This document shows, piece after piece, positions 27,212 to 39,658 of a stretch of DNA of 64,000 nucleotides. Each line of letters opens with the position of its first letter. Position 1 is the first letter of the stretch. The DNA is from Tomocerus qinae. Lineage: Eukaryota > Arthropoda > Collembola > Entomobryomorpha > Tomoceridae. The translations under genes were made by a program, and so were the position numbers. The stretch covers positions 64,515,884-64,579,883 of the forward strand of contig CM034547.1 of assembly GCA_020055645.1 (NCBI GenBank), written 5' to 3'. The notes under the pieces were generated by a model. That model was not told where the DNA came from, did no database searches, and saw only the letters and a program-made list of their open reading frames with translations.

Positions 27212-27446
27212 CTGGAGAGAGAAGAGAGATTGCACCCCACCGTGACACCCATGTACACCTAAGCCCTTACATTCATTTATTTTATTCAGCCCGATTCATC
27301 CCTATGATCTCACTCACTTCAAAACAGAACTGACTCCACTGAACAAACTTCCATCCTCCACCTTCATCCCTACTTCCATTCTCAGAATAAATTTCAGATT
27401 ATTTCCTTTCCCTGCCCTTTTGACTTTTTCACTATTTCTGGCCCAG

Positions 27447-27568
27447 ACCAGTTGCACTTAAACTCCCTCTGCACTACCAACAACAATGCTAATCTTTGTA
27501 TGCACCATCTTTCTCAATTTATTGAATGATATTGATATTGTTTGCATAGAGAGCCGATGTTAAATAAA
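27447..27568 (+). CDS. Candidate 3' terminal exon with poly(A) signal
   Basis: One of the best acceptors in the window (about 40 pyrimidine-rich bases ending TTTCTGGCCCAG, AG at 27445-27446) is followed by short open frames. The longest runs 26 codons from QLHLNSLCTTNNN to TGA at 27527-27529. The other two stop at 27459-27461 and 27490-27492. AATAAA lies at 27563-27568, a fitting distance after the stop. This is the layout of a last exon. In phase, the candidate exon at 25856-25928 would join to the frame that stops after TSCT. The product is unknown. Confidence 0.25.
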
Positions 27569-28603
27569 AATAATATGTTATGTATCATTTGTAAAAATAA
27601 AATTGACTAGATTATTTTTAATGGATTTCAATGAATGGAATATTTCATGTACTACAAGAATACAATGATGGGGACGTTTCTTTATTGTATGCAACATTAG
27701 AGTAATTTGTTGTTATATATTTACGGACCAATAATTTTATGGAAAAATAAACATTGTTGTGTATATAATGCCATAAAAAACCCATAATGTTAACCTTATG
27801 GCATAATTACTCCACCTATTTAGTAAAGTGTGCTCATGCTGTTAACACAGGCATAATAAAAGTAGAATGATAGCAATAACTATAATCATAAAATAAGTCC
27901 AAATTTAGACAATGTTAAATTGCAGGTAAGCGTAGCGAGTACCTACTGGCAATAAAGAGGTTTATATAATTGTAGATTAGAGTAATGTTTGAATAAAAAT
28001 CCAAATGAGACAGTGACACGGAATGTGTGTGCATAGGAGGTAGTAAAATATTTAATGTAGTTATGATAATTAGTTTTACGATGTACGAAGGCAAAGTACC
28101 TGGGCCACAACAGGTAAAGTACCCTCAAATGAGGAGTTGATGTAAAAATTAGAATTTGAGTGTCATGCACCCACCTTGACTAAATACTAATGGCTAAATA
28201 ATTAATTCTAAATTACATGGCTTGTCAAAATATTTTCATTGCTTATTCGAGCTCATCGTCAATGCAGAATTCCTCCATTCATTACTTACACTAGAGTTAT
28301 AGGTTCTATCAATGTACACTATGCAGATGCCTTTTATTTCTACATTTAATTTTACTATATCTTGTTGCATGCTGAGAGTGAGCTGAGGGAAGATGAGTTA
28401 ACCTTTCTGCAATTCTATACCGAGGGCTTGTTTGTGGAAAATTATTGCAAATTCGTGTGACAGTTATGTTATCTGCATAGTGAGAGATATTCTTTAGAAA
28501 AAATATTCGTCTTTCTTAGTTTTTTGGTGGAGAACATGTGTCTACATATGTAGTGTGACCTGTACTTACACATAGTATATCTAGGTAGACAAATATCTTT
28601 GTA

Positions 28604-28695
28604 GTGATGTGATGTGATGTAATGTTTGCGATGTGATGGGAATGGACTCTTCTCCACTGAATTATGACGAGAGTCACAATACAATCACATCACAT
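28604..28695. repeat. GTGAT tandem run with inverted copy
   Basis: GTGAT is repeated three times at 28604-28620. A complementary ATCACATCACAT at 28684-28695 pairs perfectly with ATGTGATGTGAT at 28607-28618, giving 12-bp arms about 65 bases apart. The same word family recurs elsewhere in the window (32641, 49210, 52676). Confidence 0.7.
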
Positions 28696-29884
28696 GTGTC
28701 TGTCTAACCTCTACCTAATGTAATAGATATCAAAACTTTTTCCGCTGGACAGCTGCTGCTCAATTCACATGTCAGTGGCTATTTCTTTGTTATTTACATA
28801 CTCCACATCACAAATTACCTCCGACTACCTTTGTAGTCAGACTATAGAGGAAAACAAGCCTAGGAGTATAGCAAGAGACGATCCCTTACAGGATTCATTA
28901 CCGTTCTACAGAGAAGTAGCAAAAAAATGCTTTATAAAAGAAGAAAATACTGGAAGTATTTCTAGTTAAATTATCATGGATGTAATTTCCATTGTGCTAC
29001 AGGTGTAAGTCTAAGTGCTATGTGTACCGAACAACGTTTACACTTATTTACAAATATTTAACATGGATTATGCTCTGAATCCAACTCCTGCTTGCAATAA
29101 TCACTCAGCCATACAATTTAACTAACAATAAGTAAGCATACATATCTCAAGGAAGGATGAAAAATACCAAGACAGACTCGATTTAAGTGGAAGCTCTCAT
29201 TTCCATGTAGGCAATATTACTATCATTATCCTTTGAGTACTTTCCACAACACAAAATGACATAGTGCCGATTGCCTTAAGCACTTACCTACGTTAGTCAC
29301 AGACCATTTCCTATCATTCTTGTACTTATCTAACTAATTTATAGGTACAAGCACACACAATAACGAGATAGTGTTGGTTATATTATTTCCGAAATATTTA
29401 TGTTCGCTACCAATTATTTTAGACTGCTGTAAATTAATACGTGTGAATGTGTACACATAATACTGCCTCCCATTCCAATTTCCATTTATTGGTACTAGAG
29501 TAAAGGTAAGTCCAGATTTCTATTACCCTAGACTTTCCTAACGCATAAAATTATAGGAAACACAAACATGGAGCGAGACTCGGAAAAAGTACAATTTCTT
29601 ATTGGACACTCCTATGTAGTAGATATTTTTATATACATTTATAAAAAGATACACTTATGGCGAGCAATATTGTTGAACAAAGAAGATCGGTCGAGGTATT
29701 CACATTATATAGTAAAATACGGTCATTATGTAGATTGGAAGCGGAAAGTGAAACAGAGTAACAATAAACGTAACGTAGTGTACGTAAGGTAATTTCGCTG
29801 TGATGCTAATCATAAGGAAAATGTTGATCTTTCCTTTCCCCGTCATAAAATGCAATTTGAACAAATTCCCTTGGTGCAATTTAC

Positions 29885-29948
29885 CATAATGTGTATCTCT
29901 GCCCTTATAAGTGCCTAACTTGCTAGTAACTTCCAATTCACCATTGCT
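29885..29948 (-). CDS. Candidate short internal exon, unknown product
   Basis: On the minus strand TAGTTTTGTAG is followed by 64 bases and then ATG|GTAAAT. One frame is open, entering in phase 0 and leaving in phase 1. It reads SNGELEVTSKLGTYKGRDTH and then Y with a split codon. The composition is polar and protein-like. Its entry phase fits the exit of the candidate at 31758-31891, and its exit phase fits the candidate at 27134-27211. The acceptor tract is only moderate. No family is recognised. Confidence 0.22.
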
Positions 29949-31757
29949 CTACAAAACTATCTATTGTAATACTGCATTATGTAAAATAATGGCTAAAATA
30001 CATGAATAACTTCACTAAAATCCTTTTTAAGTTGGATTTGTATGTGCATTGGATATTATTGCATGATGTAACTACATTATAAGTGCCTACATGCTACTCA
30101 GAGTGATACTATTATACATGCCGACTCAGAAAAGTCACAAGTACCGACACACTATTACACTTTTCGAGAGGGTTGAATGTTAAAGCAATAGAAATCATTT
30201 TGGCATCACGCAGATAATGTATTCCTCTCCCTCCAAGCACAGAAACCTTAAGTGACTTAAAGGAAATGAAATCCCTAGGTGACATTGACAATGAGACAAT
30301 ATTGTCGAAGGGATTAACTGGAATTTCCAGTTTAACTTAATTTTGACACTCTCATCTCTAATTTCAAATGTAAATGCTACATTTCTACAACAAGCTGTCC
30401 TCGTAGTGTACGTTAACACAAAACTAGGAAATATTATAAGCAGTCAATAATGTTTACCAAGTGATAGGATCTAAAACGAACAAAATTAGTGATTATTAGA
30501 AATATGACAAACCTGCTTATGATATCTAAAATTTATTAAAATGTTTGTTTCATTATTTTATACGTCGTCTGTACTACGCTAATACTAATATGGGAATATA
30601 GTATTTGCCTAGTTGTAGTGTTGTAGGAGAGAATAGAGAAGCCAGACAAAAACCTTCTTGTATCAAATTACAGAAGAAAACCCGTAAGAGCTTAAAATGA
30701 TAGAGTCTGGGCTAATAGTAAACAAAATTGAGCATAGATCCAGACATAGAGGACATAATGGCTGTTCAATTAGTTTTTTGCTGGAAATCAGTATTTTGAT
30801 TAAAGTCGAATTATTACCAAAACATGTATAGTTGAGTATTATAGGTAATTCTGATAAGCTAGGGGCTCTTATGTTTAGGTACCTACCATAATACAAATAT
30901 ATGCTTAAGTAAGAAAAATGAGTCAGTAAAAGTACATAATCCCACCGTTATAGGAGCATTAGTCACTTTATATAGTGTCTGCATTAGAAAACATACAATT
31001 TAGCTTCTGTAACCTTATGTGTATTATTATCGAAGGAAAATCATCAGAAGACAACAAAACGATCCTCGATAGTCATAGAAGCTGAACCATGAAAATGGAA
31101 ATGATTACAATTTACAGGAATCAAATGAGAAGGGAAACATTGTCCTATGCACAGCTGAATTAGACTTCGATTTATCTTATATGATGGTTAGATGACGGAG
31201 GATTGACTCTAAGTATATATTGACACTATACACAGTACTTTATGTGCAGGGAAACACTATAACATGTACTTTTCCCCATTGTAACACACAGTACTGTTTT
31301 TTCTTATGTATCCTTAAAACAGTTGTTCTATGTTTGCTTTTTAAATAAAGGTAGACTATAGAGGACCAGTATGGAACTATTGTAGTTAGAAGGCTCTAAA
31401 ATGTAGACGACCGACATGAGATGAAGAGGCAAAAGCAAGCAGGGCAAGCAAGTTCGTTTCTCTGTTGAACCAAAGTGAGGTAATTTGGAAGCCAATGCAA
31501 TTTGGGAGCGATCAAGAAATAATAGAGACTGATGAGTGGTTATATAGAGAAAAGGCGATTCACAAGGATTATGTGCAAAGAAGGGGACTGACTGTCTACA
31601 CTTCTACACAACTATCATCATGTACAGGAGAGTCAATGTATTCCTTGCTGTGTGTCCGTAACGGAAAACTTCATGTGGTATTGTAGCACCGACTTTATAG
31701 GATTGAAGCAAGAAAGTATTCTTATCTTTTTATGCGAACCAGTATTACAGAGCTTAC

Positions 31758-31891
31758 TATTATGAGACTGCTGTTGTTTAACTTGATTCTAGAATCACTA
31801 CTAGACTTGACACTGGAGTCTTTGTCCCTCTCCCATCTCATTTCTTCATGCTGTAATAATCGGGAGAAAGGCAAATTGTCCACGGTGATTA
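31758..31891 (-). CDS. Candidate internal exon, unknown product
   Basis: On the minus strand CAGTCAGTTTTTCAG precedes 134 bases that end at ATAATA|GTAAGC. Only one frame is open (the other two contain stops), entering in phase 1 and leaving in phase 0. It encodes ITVDNLPFSRLLQHEEMRWE, then a charged, serine-rich stretch (DKDSS, KSSSDSR), then a short hydrophobic end. The hydrophilic, low-bias composition and good splice sites make it one of the more protein-like segments here. I could not match it to a family. Confidence 0.28.
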
Positions 31892-32670
31892 CTGAAAAAC
31901 TGACTGAACACAATCAGAACCCTTTTGCCACAGGGGAGTCAATTATTTTGCTTTTATTTATACAGCAGTCGAGTCATAGCGTTATAGACGTAATTCAGTA
32001 TGTAAAGCCGTGTCCATCCTTTGCTTTGTCTTGTCAAACCAAATAGCAAAAATTTTATTTCCTAATGTTGAACTCTTGTTTACACGAGCTTTGATGTAGG
32101 TACGACTACTATCCTTTATTTTATGTCGACTTTTGTAGATGAAGAAACAAGAGATACTAGTTTCAGAATATAAAGCTGTAATAATATGTAATCATTGTCC
32201 TTGTTTTCTCTAGCCTTTATTGCAAACATCATGCGGGTTGAATCCTCTGGAAATTTAAAGGCGCCGTGCCTAAAGTAATCCTAATTTCTAATCCTTCGGT
32301 AAAATCCTTTACATATGTTTTATCTATCTTTGTTTTTGTCCAGATATTTTTTATGCTGAAATACACCGGACTTAATGCACAAGTCTTACTGGTTCTACCC
32401 TTACCCTATGCAATATTGTACAGAGCTGCCTAATATTAAATCAACAAAAAGAAGCAACCTTAGCTCGTTGTATATAAAGTAACAATAGTTTCCTCCTTGT
32501 TCTATTGTATTCTCCTAGCTACATTTCATTCTTTCGTTGTCTATTAGGCAGTGTATTTACAAAAAGATTTCACGCGACCCACACCACCACACACCGTCTT
32601 TTTTCTATTTGCTCATACTATTTTCTCCTGTGTGATTATCTGATGTGATGCGATGCAGGGAGCTTCTATT

Positions 32671-32687
32671 ATCTCGCTCAGCGAGAT
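32671..32687. repeat. Short hairpin, 8-bp arms
   Basis: ATCTCGCT and AGCGAGAT are separated by one base. A TGATGTGATGCGA word lies about 20 bases upstream at 32641-32653. Confidence 0.7.
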
Positions 32688-32896
32688 TGAGATTCATTGC
32701 TGAGTGAGGGAGCTTGAGTTTTTTTCAAGGAAAAATAGTCACACCAACTATAATTACAGGAAATATTGATTTGCAAATGTAAGGAAGTAATACAAGTAAA
32801 TAGTACGTGTGCACTATTTACTAACGTGTGTATGTAGAAAGTTGAACTGCATTTGGTAGTGTTAAAAGAGATAAGATGAGCCTTGTGTATTCTTAC

Positions 32897-33142
32897 GCAC
32901 TGCATTTTATTCTAATGAGATTAGAATCGGTATTGAAGTCGTCGGGAAACTCCAGACTGGTTCTTTGACAATACAGTCGAGTTAAAGACACAAGGGACTG
33001 GGAAAGAGCTCCCTTTACGATTTCAAGATGCAGTGAAATACTTTCACATGTCAATCTAATCAGCAGTTTCATTCGATTCTCTCCGTAAACTTCAATGTCA
33101 GTCAAGTTGCTACTGCTGTCCTCACCCTCATCCACATTCCCT
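32897..33142 (-). CDS. Candidate internal exon, longest of the set, unknown product
   Basis: On the minus strand AAGTGTTTCAG precedes 246 bases that end at GTGC|GTAAGA; the frame's own stop overlaps the donor, just past the exon end. The frame enters and leaves in phase 2. It has an acidic start (DEGEDSSSNLTD), a middle with alternating hydrophobic residues (KLLIRLTCESISLHLEIV), and a C-terminal part with SLEFPDDFNTDSN. GC is about 45 percent against about 33 percent around it. The alternating pattern recalls beta-strand-rich lipid-transfer proteins, but recalled members of those families gave no convincing match. Its phase does not fit direct joining to the 35.3 or 31.8 kb candidates. Confidence 0.28.
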
Positions 33143-34118
33143 CTGAAACACTTTTGTGTACCTTAGATTGAGGGAGATGGGTTGAGAAATTTCAAATTAC
33201 GAAAGTTAGCACTAGATATATAGCATACTACTTAAAACCCAAACAAAACTGTTTACTTGTACCAAGAAATTACTTATTTAAGTAGTACTGCCCGTGCAAT
33301 TAGAAGAATTAATAGAAAAGGAGATAAGCCTACTCGGATTTAATTAATTTATGAGTCACTCCACAGAACAATTTCTAATCAAGCTGATCGTCTGTTTAAT
33401 GTCTACTTATAAAAATTGATAATTAATCATGAGTATATCAAAGGAAGACACGTAGCCCAATCCAATCTCCTCTGCCAATTTCTACGTATTATTTATAATC
33501 TTATTTCCCATTAAACAGGTTTGTTTTTTCTGTGCCAAATTAAAAATCCAGCCCAATCTCCGCAAAAAATTAAAAGTTGATCTTGGGAAACCCCTTCCTT
33601 AGTTTCATAAAGTATCACGGAGTACGCATTTAAGTACTTTGTTACGATACTAAAGTGTATTTCACATATTTCATTACTATCACAAACGTTGCACATGTAA
33701 ACCTTTCAAGCGTATACATTAGTTGTATGCTATATGCACTACAAGGTAAAGTGCAAAACTCTATAAATTAGATGAATAAGCTGCAGTGTGTAGAAATGGT
33801 AATGCCCACGTACGCTGACACAATGCAAAAATTCAACAATAGGATAGGATGCGATTGATAAATTGCCTGTTGTAGTTGTATTAGTATTGTATTGCATTCT
33901 AATGAATTACGCACATTAAGTAAACACAGCAATGAAAAAATAATTATTCTAGCGAAACGACTACTTATTATGCAAAATGGAGAATACACATAAATGTCAC
34001 GTTTTAGAAGTACAACTTTGTCGAGCAGAGGGGATGATGGACTATCTCTATCTCTTCGTCCCCACATCCTCACCCTATATAAGTACATTACATTATGTAT
34101 CCATTATAGATGAGTGCC

Positions 34119-34139
34119 TAGTTAGTTAGTTAGTTAGTT
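34119..34139. repeat. TAGT tandem repeat, five units
   Basis: Five perfect TAGT units plus one base form one of the longest perfect microsatellites I found in the window. It is not the TTAGG telomere repeat. Confidence 0.85.
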
Positions 34140-35258
34140 CAGCTTTATTCAAGTGACAAGATAGGCCTACTCTTTTTATTTCATTTCTACCGTTTGCATC
34201 TAAACATATGTACAAAATGTAATCCAACGGGGACATTCATGGCTAAAGGAACGCCAGAAAAGCAGATAGTTGACACCTTGTTTGATTGACTCGTCTTGGG
34301 TTGTCTTTCTTGTCATGTGCATGTTTGTACTTTTTCTTTCCCTTTGCGACTGCCTCACCTTACCCTGTCACATATTTTCACATTCAAATACTCTAATGTC
34401 TGACAAGACATCTTATTTAAAAAGGAGACAACTTTTTATTTTCCTTCAGACATTTAAACCATTATTTTGTAAATAAATGAGACACTGCCATTTTTCTTGT
34501 AAACAATAGTAGCATCAAATAAACGAGCACTCAAAAGCCTATCCAAGACTGCAGTGGGAAAAATTTCCGCTGATTTACAATGGAAATGTCTTAGCCTACG
34601 CAGTTTGCGTACTAAAGAAATGCACAATAGTATTTGTGCAAAAACTTTTACAGTCAAATCCGACATTCATTGAACTCGGGTTGAAAGAATCTCAAGTGTT
34701 TCTTCTCAAATATTTCCCTTCCTGCATAATAAAACGCGCAGTTCTATATTTTCTTGAGCCTTGATCTTGTCGGGTTACTTGTCAATATAGACAAACGTTA
34801 CATTTGTGTCTAGCGATCCGTCTAGACGTTTCTGATGGTCATTGTTCTTTATTTTTATTACTTTCTTATAGTACTTGACAATTTTTAATCATAAGCAAAT
34901 TGTAATTCACGAGGAGTTCAATGTATTTCATTACAAATACGTAACTATGTGTACATGTAACGCAGTATATGAGCATAATAATAAAAATGTGTAAGTGAGT
35001 GTGCTTGTCTCACTATCAGAGAATACTTTGAGTAAGATAAAGTGAAGAGATTGAAAATGCAATAATTCTATTCGAGGCACTACATTCGCAGAAATTTAAT
35101 GTAATTTCTTCCAGTAGCTTTGACTGACCGTTAAGCAAGTCTTATGCGTCTCGAGTCAAGTCTAGTCAAGATAAAGTCCGAGAGCAAATCTGAATATGGA
35201 AAATAAATGTCAGAAATGATGGGGCGAGGGAGAAAAGAAACAGAACAGTAAATCTCAC

Positions 35259-35351
35259 AGAGAAAATAGAGTTCCACAGAGTTCTGTCCATTCCTCCTTG
35301 CCATTGCAGCATGGACTGGACCATCTTGTCTTCTTTTAAATGAAATGAACT
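35259..35351 (-). CDS. Candidate internal exon, unknown product
   Basis: On the minus strand GATAGTCTGTTGCAG precedes 93 bases that end at TTCTCT|GTGAGA. The frame is open in phase 0-0, 31 codons, beginning SSFHLKEDKMVQSMLQWQGG. The same frame stays open for about 30 codons upstream of the acceptor (beginning SEMDSTGVGLDG), so the exon could start earlier. GC is near 45 percent. Caution: words such as GGACTG and CAGTCC are common in the surrounding non-coding DNA. It fits in phase after the candidate at 37949-38030. Confidence 0.22.
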
Positions 35352-37948
35352 CTGCAACAGACTATCAGTGCTGGAGTCGGCTGGACTGAACTTTCTGGAT
35401 AAACTACCGTCCAGTCCCACTCCAGTTGAGTCCATTTCAGACACAGATAGTGTATTACATCTGTATTTATATTATGCAATTCATTTTTCTTCTCTCCCCT
35501 CTCTGTCTCTTTTTTTATCATAAACCAATTGTTCTTACTTATGAGAAAAGTTATCCTTGTACACTTTTGTACATATGCACTACTCACATAAATGACCACC
35601 TACTATATGCCTACATTCTTTATATCTGAATGTACATTTTTCATCCCTACACATTACATTGCATGTAAGATATTATGAACGATAATAAGAATGGAATTTG
35701 TCTCTGCAAATTGTTCCACTGCTCCGAACAAGTTTACAGATCCAGTCACTCTCTCTCCTCTTACAGCGCATATTGCATTTCTTTTGCAAAAATGCGAAAT
35801 GCTTACATCTCTATCTATCTTAGAGATATATTACACTTGTCGGCTTACATCTTTTATGCAAAGGATTTGTGTCATGTAAGCCTTCTCGATACAAATAATG
35901 CTAACTGCTGATCGATGTAATTATAATGAAGTCTTTGCATTACTATACTATACTGTATAAAATCTACTACTCTCGTGGTTTCCCCATTATGAAAGACATT
36001 TATATTTTCCTGTGTACAATAAAAATCTAAGATCGTTCGCAAAGTAGCAAGTTGTAATCAGAATTACAAAAAACAGCCTGTGAAAGGGTTTAGAGAATAA
36101 AATCAAACTTAAACGTCATGAAATAACAATAAGTTAATAATATATTACTTTGAAATTACAGATTGGTTGATTTTGGCTTTAACGTATAATGATGGTTAGA
36201 TTGGATAATAAAGTTTAGTAGTATACGAAAATATTAATAAACTAGCAATGGCGTTTCTTTTCGTTGTACTATCATGCCGCACTCAAACGCATTAAGATGA
36301 GGGAAGACAAGGACAAGTGTGTTTAAAGTGCACCATATGTGAACCAGGAATTGTCCCAATCTGCCACACAACATGGAAATAGTGATACAGGCAGAAGAAT
36401 CCATCAGTTTTTGTAAAATAAAAATTGTGAATGAAGAGTCTATCGCCTTCTTGTCACTTTTGCTCGAAACTGAAAACTGGAGTGATCCCCTCCAGTAAGA
36501 AGTGGGAAGACGAGCCAGTTTCAGCGATTCGGAATATCCAATGTATTATTCTACCGTTTGTCTTGGTTAGTCCTTTTCAATCGGACTTGGGGATTCAGTT
36601 CACTCAAAAAAGGCTCGGTATAATAATACGTCTACACATAACATAAATACACACAGGAAATCATAGAGATCTCCAGGCTGACTCCTATATATGATTTATC
36701 AAATAGTATCTGTTTTGTGATGTATTTACTTACTACATATAGGAGAATTCAAGACCGTCCTTCCAAGTTATCTCTTTATTTTATTTATTTCTCCTGTCAT
36801 ATTTGTGGACCCGACTTTGATTTATGCTCACTTCTCCTTTCACCCTAACTGTTGTACTTTGCCTGTCGGCATTCTCCGTTTTTATACAGACATTCAAACA
36901 TCCACGCAAAATTACATCAACAATAAGTTTCCTTTGCCAGGAGGAAAATGCGTATACTTTTTATATCATGGGAGTGGCATAAGGCGAATAATATTCACTT
37001 ACAACAATTTCACCCTTATGTTTGAGAATATTACTAAGTATCTTAGTCAACAAACTAATCTGCATAAGTTTGGCCGATAATACTTATGCTTTAGAATTCA
37101 ATAGATAGGGCAGAAATGATTATTAAGTTAGTGATATTGAGTATGCTAGAGTTGCCAACACTTTAACAATACACAAGTGTGAATTGAAAACGTTGAAAGA
37201 AATGTAATACCTACGTATGATAAGAATAATGCAACGCAAAAGCTCCAAGATAAAAAATTCGCATAATATAAAAGAGGACAGAGGGAACATGTATCCTATT
37301 TATCTCTCTTGGCAGGTCTCCATTGCTGGATTGTTATTGAAATTCGGATCACCACATGAGACCATTCCTTGTGACCGATTTATGTCTCCATATGTGCCTA
37401 CTTGTTCTGACACTCATCACAGTCGAGCTGTCGTAATTTTATTTCTTTGTCTGATTTATTTACTTGTTCTTCTCTTATGTATACGCGAGCAATTATACAT
37501 GGAATCCGTACCTATTAATGCAACATTCGTTTTGTAGGACACATGTGAGCTGTATCTATATACCAAGCCAGTGGGTGAAGATATATGCACTCACCTTGTT
37601 TAGTTGACACAAGGGGCATAATGACAACTCTTTTTAACACATTACGCCACAATGACTGGTAATAATGTCTCTTTTATTGGCACTGACTCTAAATATTTTA
37701 AAAAATTCTTGTTTGTCTTATTGTACGAGTATCATGGCCAATTCTGCAACATAATATGAATAATTATCGTCTAATGATATTAAACGGCAAAAGTTGCACC
37801 AAGAACGACGCAATTAAGATAGAACTAGTGCCTATGTACAGCCCACTGCTTATTATTGAAATATTTACACCTGCAAAACCAAATAAATTATTAGCATTAT
37901 GAACTAACGCCGCTGTGTGCAAATTGGCGGCTATTGCCTCCTGCTTAC

Positions 37949-38030
37949 CTTAACACTTGAATTACAAGTCAAGGCTGACAAATTTATAAGCAGCAACCGT
38001 GACTCGGCGTGTTGAATTCTTCGGCTTAAA
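37949..38030 (-). CDS. Candidate internal exon, unknown product
   Basis: On the minus strand CTAATTCTGCACAAAG precedes 82 bases that end at TTAAG|GTAAGC, a strong donor. The frame enters in phase 2 and leaves in phase 0, and encodes LSRRIQHAESRLLLINLSAL followed by seven more residues. It joins in phase to the 51-base candidate at 38475-38525. The acceptor position is the least certain part. Confidence 0.22.
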
Positions 38031-38474
38031 CTTTGTGCAGAATTAGGGAGTATGATTCGGATAAATTACTTAATTTTTTTGAGAGAATTACCTTTATTTG
38101 TGAAACCGCAGTTGTGGAGTACCTACCTAGAAATACTAGTGAATAAGTTCACCTAACTAACACCACCTCAAGTAATTACATAATTAAAGGAGAACATCTT
38201 CGGACATAGTCATTTAATTTAGACCACCTGTCTTCTCAGGTTGGAATTCTTGAGGTCGGCCAAATCAGATCATACTACTTTACTATACGGCAGAGTGTCG
38301 GTATGACTGGTATGAGTTAATTAATCGATAAGCAAATTCAGCGGTGACTTTTTATCAAAGTTGATCGTAAACTCTGTAATTATAAACTAGTACCTGATAA
38401 TATAACAAGGCAAACAAGCAAAAAGCAGCTAATGAAATAAACTTTGCAAATTAACTCGAAAATGGCAAACTTAC

Positions 38475-38525
38475 GGCATCGTCTGTGTTGTAGGTGGAAA
38501 CCTGGCTGCTTGTTCAAAGCTTTGT
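38475..38525 (-). CDS. Candidate 51-base micro-exon
   Basis: On the minus strand GTTTTTTTGGTTTTTCAG (very strong acceptor) precedes 51 bases, then GCC|GTAAGTTTG (very strong donor). GC is about 49 percent in a region near one third GC, and length is a multiple of three. Two frames are open: phase 2-2, QSFEQAARFPPTTQTM, and phase 1-1, KALNKQPGFHLQHRRC. The phase 2 frame fits with candidates on both sides. AT-rich flanks with homeobox-like TAATTAAT words resemble introns around alternative exons. I do not recognise the product. Confidence 0.33.
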
Positions 38526-39265
38526 CTGAAAAACCAAAAAAACATCTCTGTAAGCATTTTTATATCAACATCCTGCCTTTAATTGAGGTAACCAAAGCGG
38601 GGAAAATATCTCATTAGTAACTTAATTATTATTAATTGAGTTTTTTCACTGATTTTAAGCATTTCATTGGGGTCTATTGAAGTTCACACCCATCAGGTAA
38701 CGCTACAAATTCCACTGGTCTTTTCCTAGCTTCTATTACTAGATGATTTAAAACTCAACCTTCGTAATATCTACATCTGCTTAAAACCATTAATGGGGAT
38801 TATAATGATTTTTGTTGTAAATACTATATAAGTGTCAAAATCAGAAATATTCAACTGTTTTTATTTAATAAATCCATTATTGCAGTAATACTGAGAATAA
38901 AGTCTTGTTGAGTGGAAGAACGGTGTTAGTGTAGTAATTTATAAAGGTATAATGGGTAAGTATAGGAAGATAAAAATGAAAGATAATTGAAGAGTGATAT
39001 GGATGTGGTAGTAGTACTAGAAGTACAGTATAATGATATCCCGAAAGGTAACATGACGAAACAGACATTGATTATGGCTCAACCCTCACGATGATTTTAT
39101 CACTCAATTACAAACACCTTATTGTAAACTAATGACTGACTGCGTGTTTAAAATACCCAAGTTAGAATGAGTGAGATCACTGAATGGGATCTAAATGGCC
39201 AGGTCAGTCTCGTTCTGTTACTATAATAGCCAGTTGATAGTTGGATGTATTCTATTGTTATATAG

Positions 39266-39350
39266 AGAGGATTTGCTTTGCATACAAGACACTTGTGCAC
39301 TTTTTTCTTTTATTACTCCTCTAACTCGAACAACTTACAAGATTGAAGAT
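39266..39350 (+). CDS. Candidate internal exon, unknown product
   Basis: TATTCTATTGTTATATAG precedes 85 bases that end at GAAGAT|GTAAGTAT. The frame enters in phase 2 and leaves in phase 0, beginning EDLLCIQDTCALFSFITPLT. The donor is near-consensus and the acceptor moderate. It lies on the opposite strand between the minus-strand candidates at 38.5 and 39.7 kb, so both sets cannot easily belong to one gene. Confidence 0.17.
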
Positions 39351-39658
39351 GTAAGTATCGTCTACCTCGAAGTCTGCATGTACTGTATACTTAACAAATT
39401 ACCAACACTTGTCGTGAGCCGAAGATTTCCCTTCTGCACGAATTTGCTACAGTTGAGTATTAAATTGAATCGTTTTTTATGGGAGAGTAGAGCGAGCTAG
39501 GCGGAGGCTCGTTGCTTCTGTAAAGTACAGAATGTATGAATTCAAGTGTCTAACATAATAATATCAAAGTAAGTGGAAATACAGCACCTACTACCAACCT
39601 ACTTGACTTACACTTTGCATGTGTGTACATGTGCATAAATACAAACAACAATCTGTAC

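Noticed and set aside
32897-33142. Assignment to VPS13 or BLTP1 (Tweek) lipid-transfer proteins
   Set aside because: The alternating hydrophobic pattern suggested it, but no stretch matched recalled family members beyond scattered residues, and neighbouring candidates did not follow the family order.
34119-34139. Telomere-like repeat
   Set aside because: The unit is TAGT, not the arthropod TTAGG or the TTAGGG type, and there are only five units.
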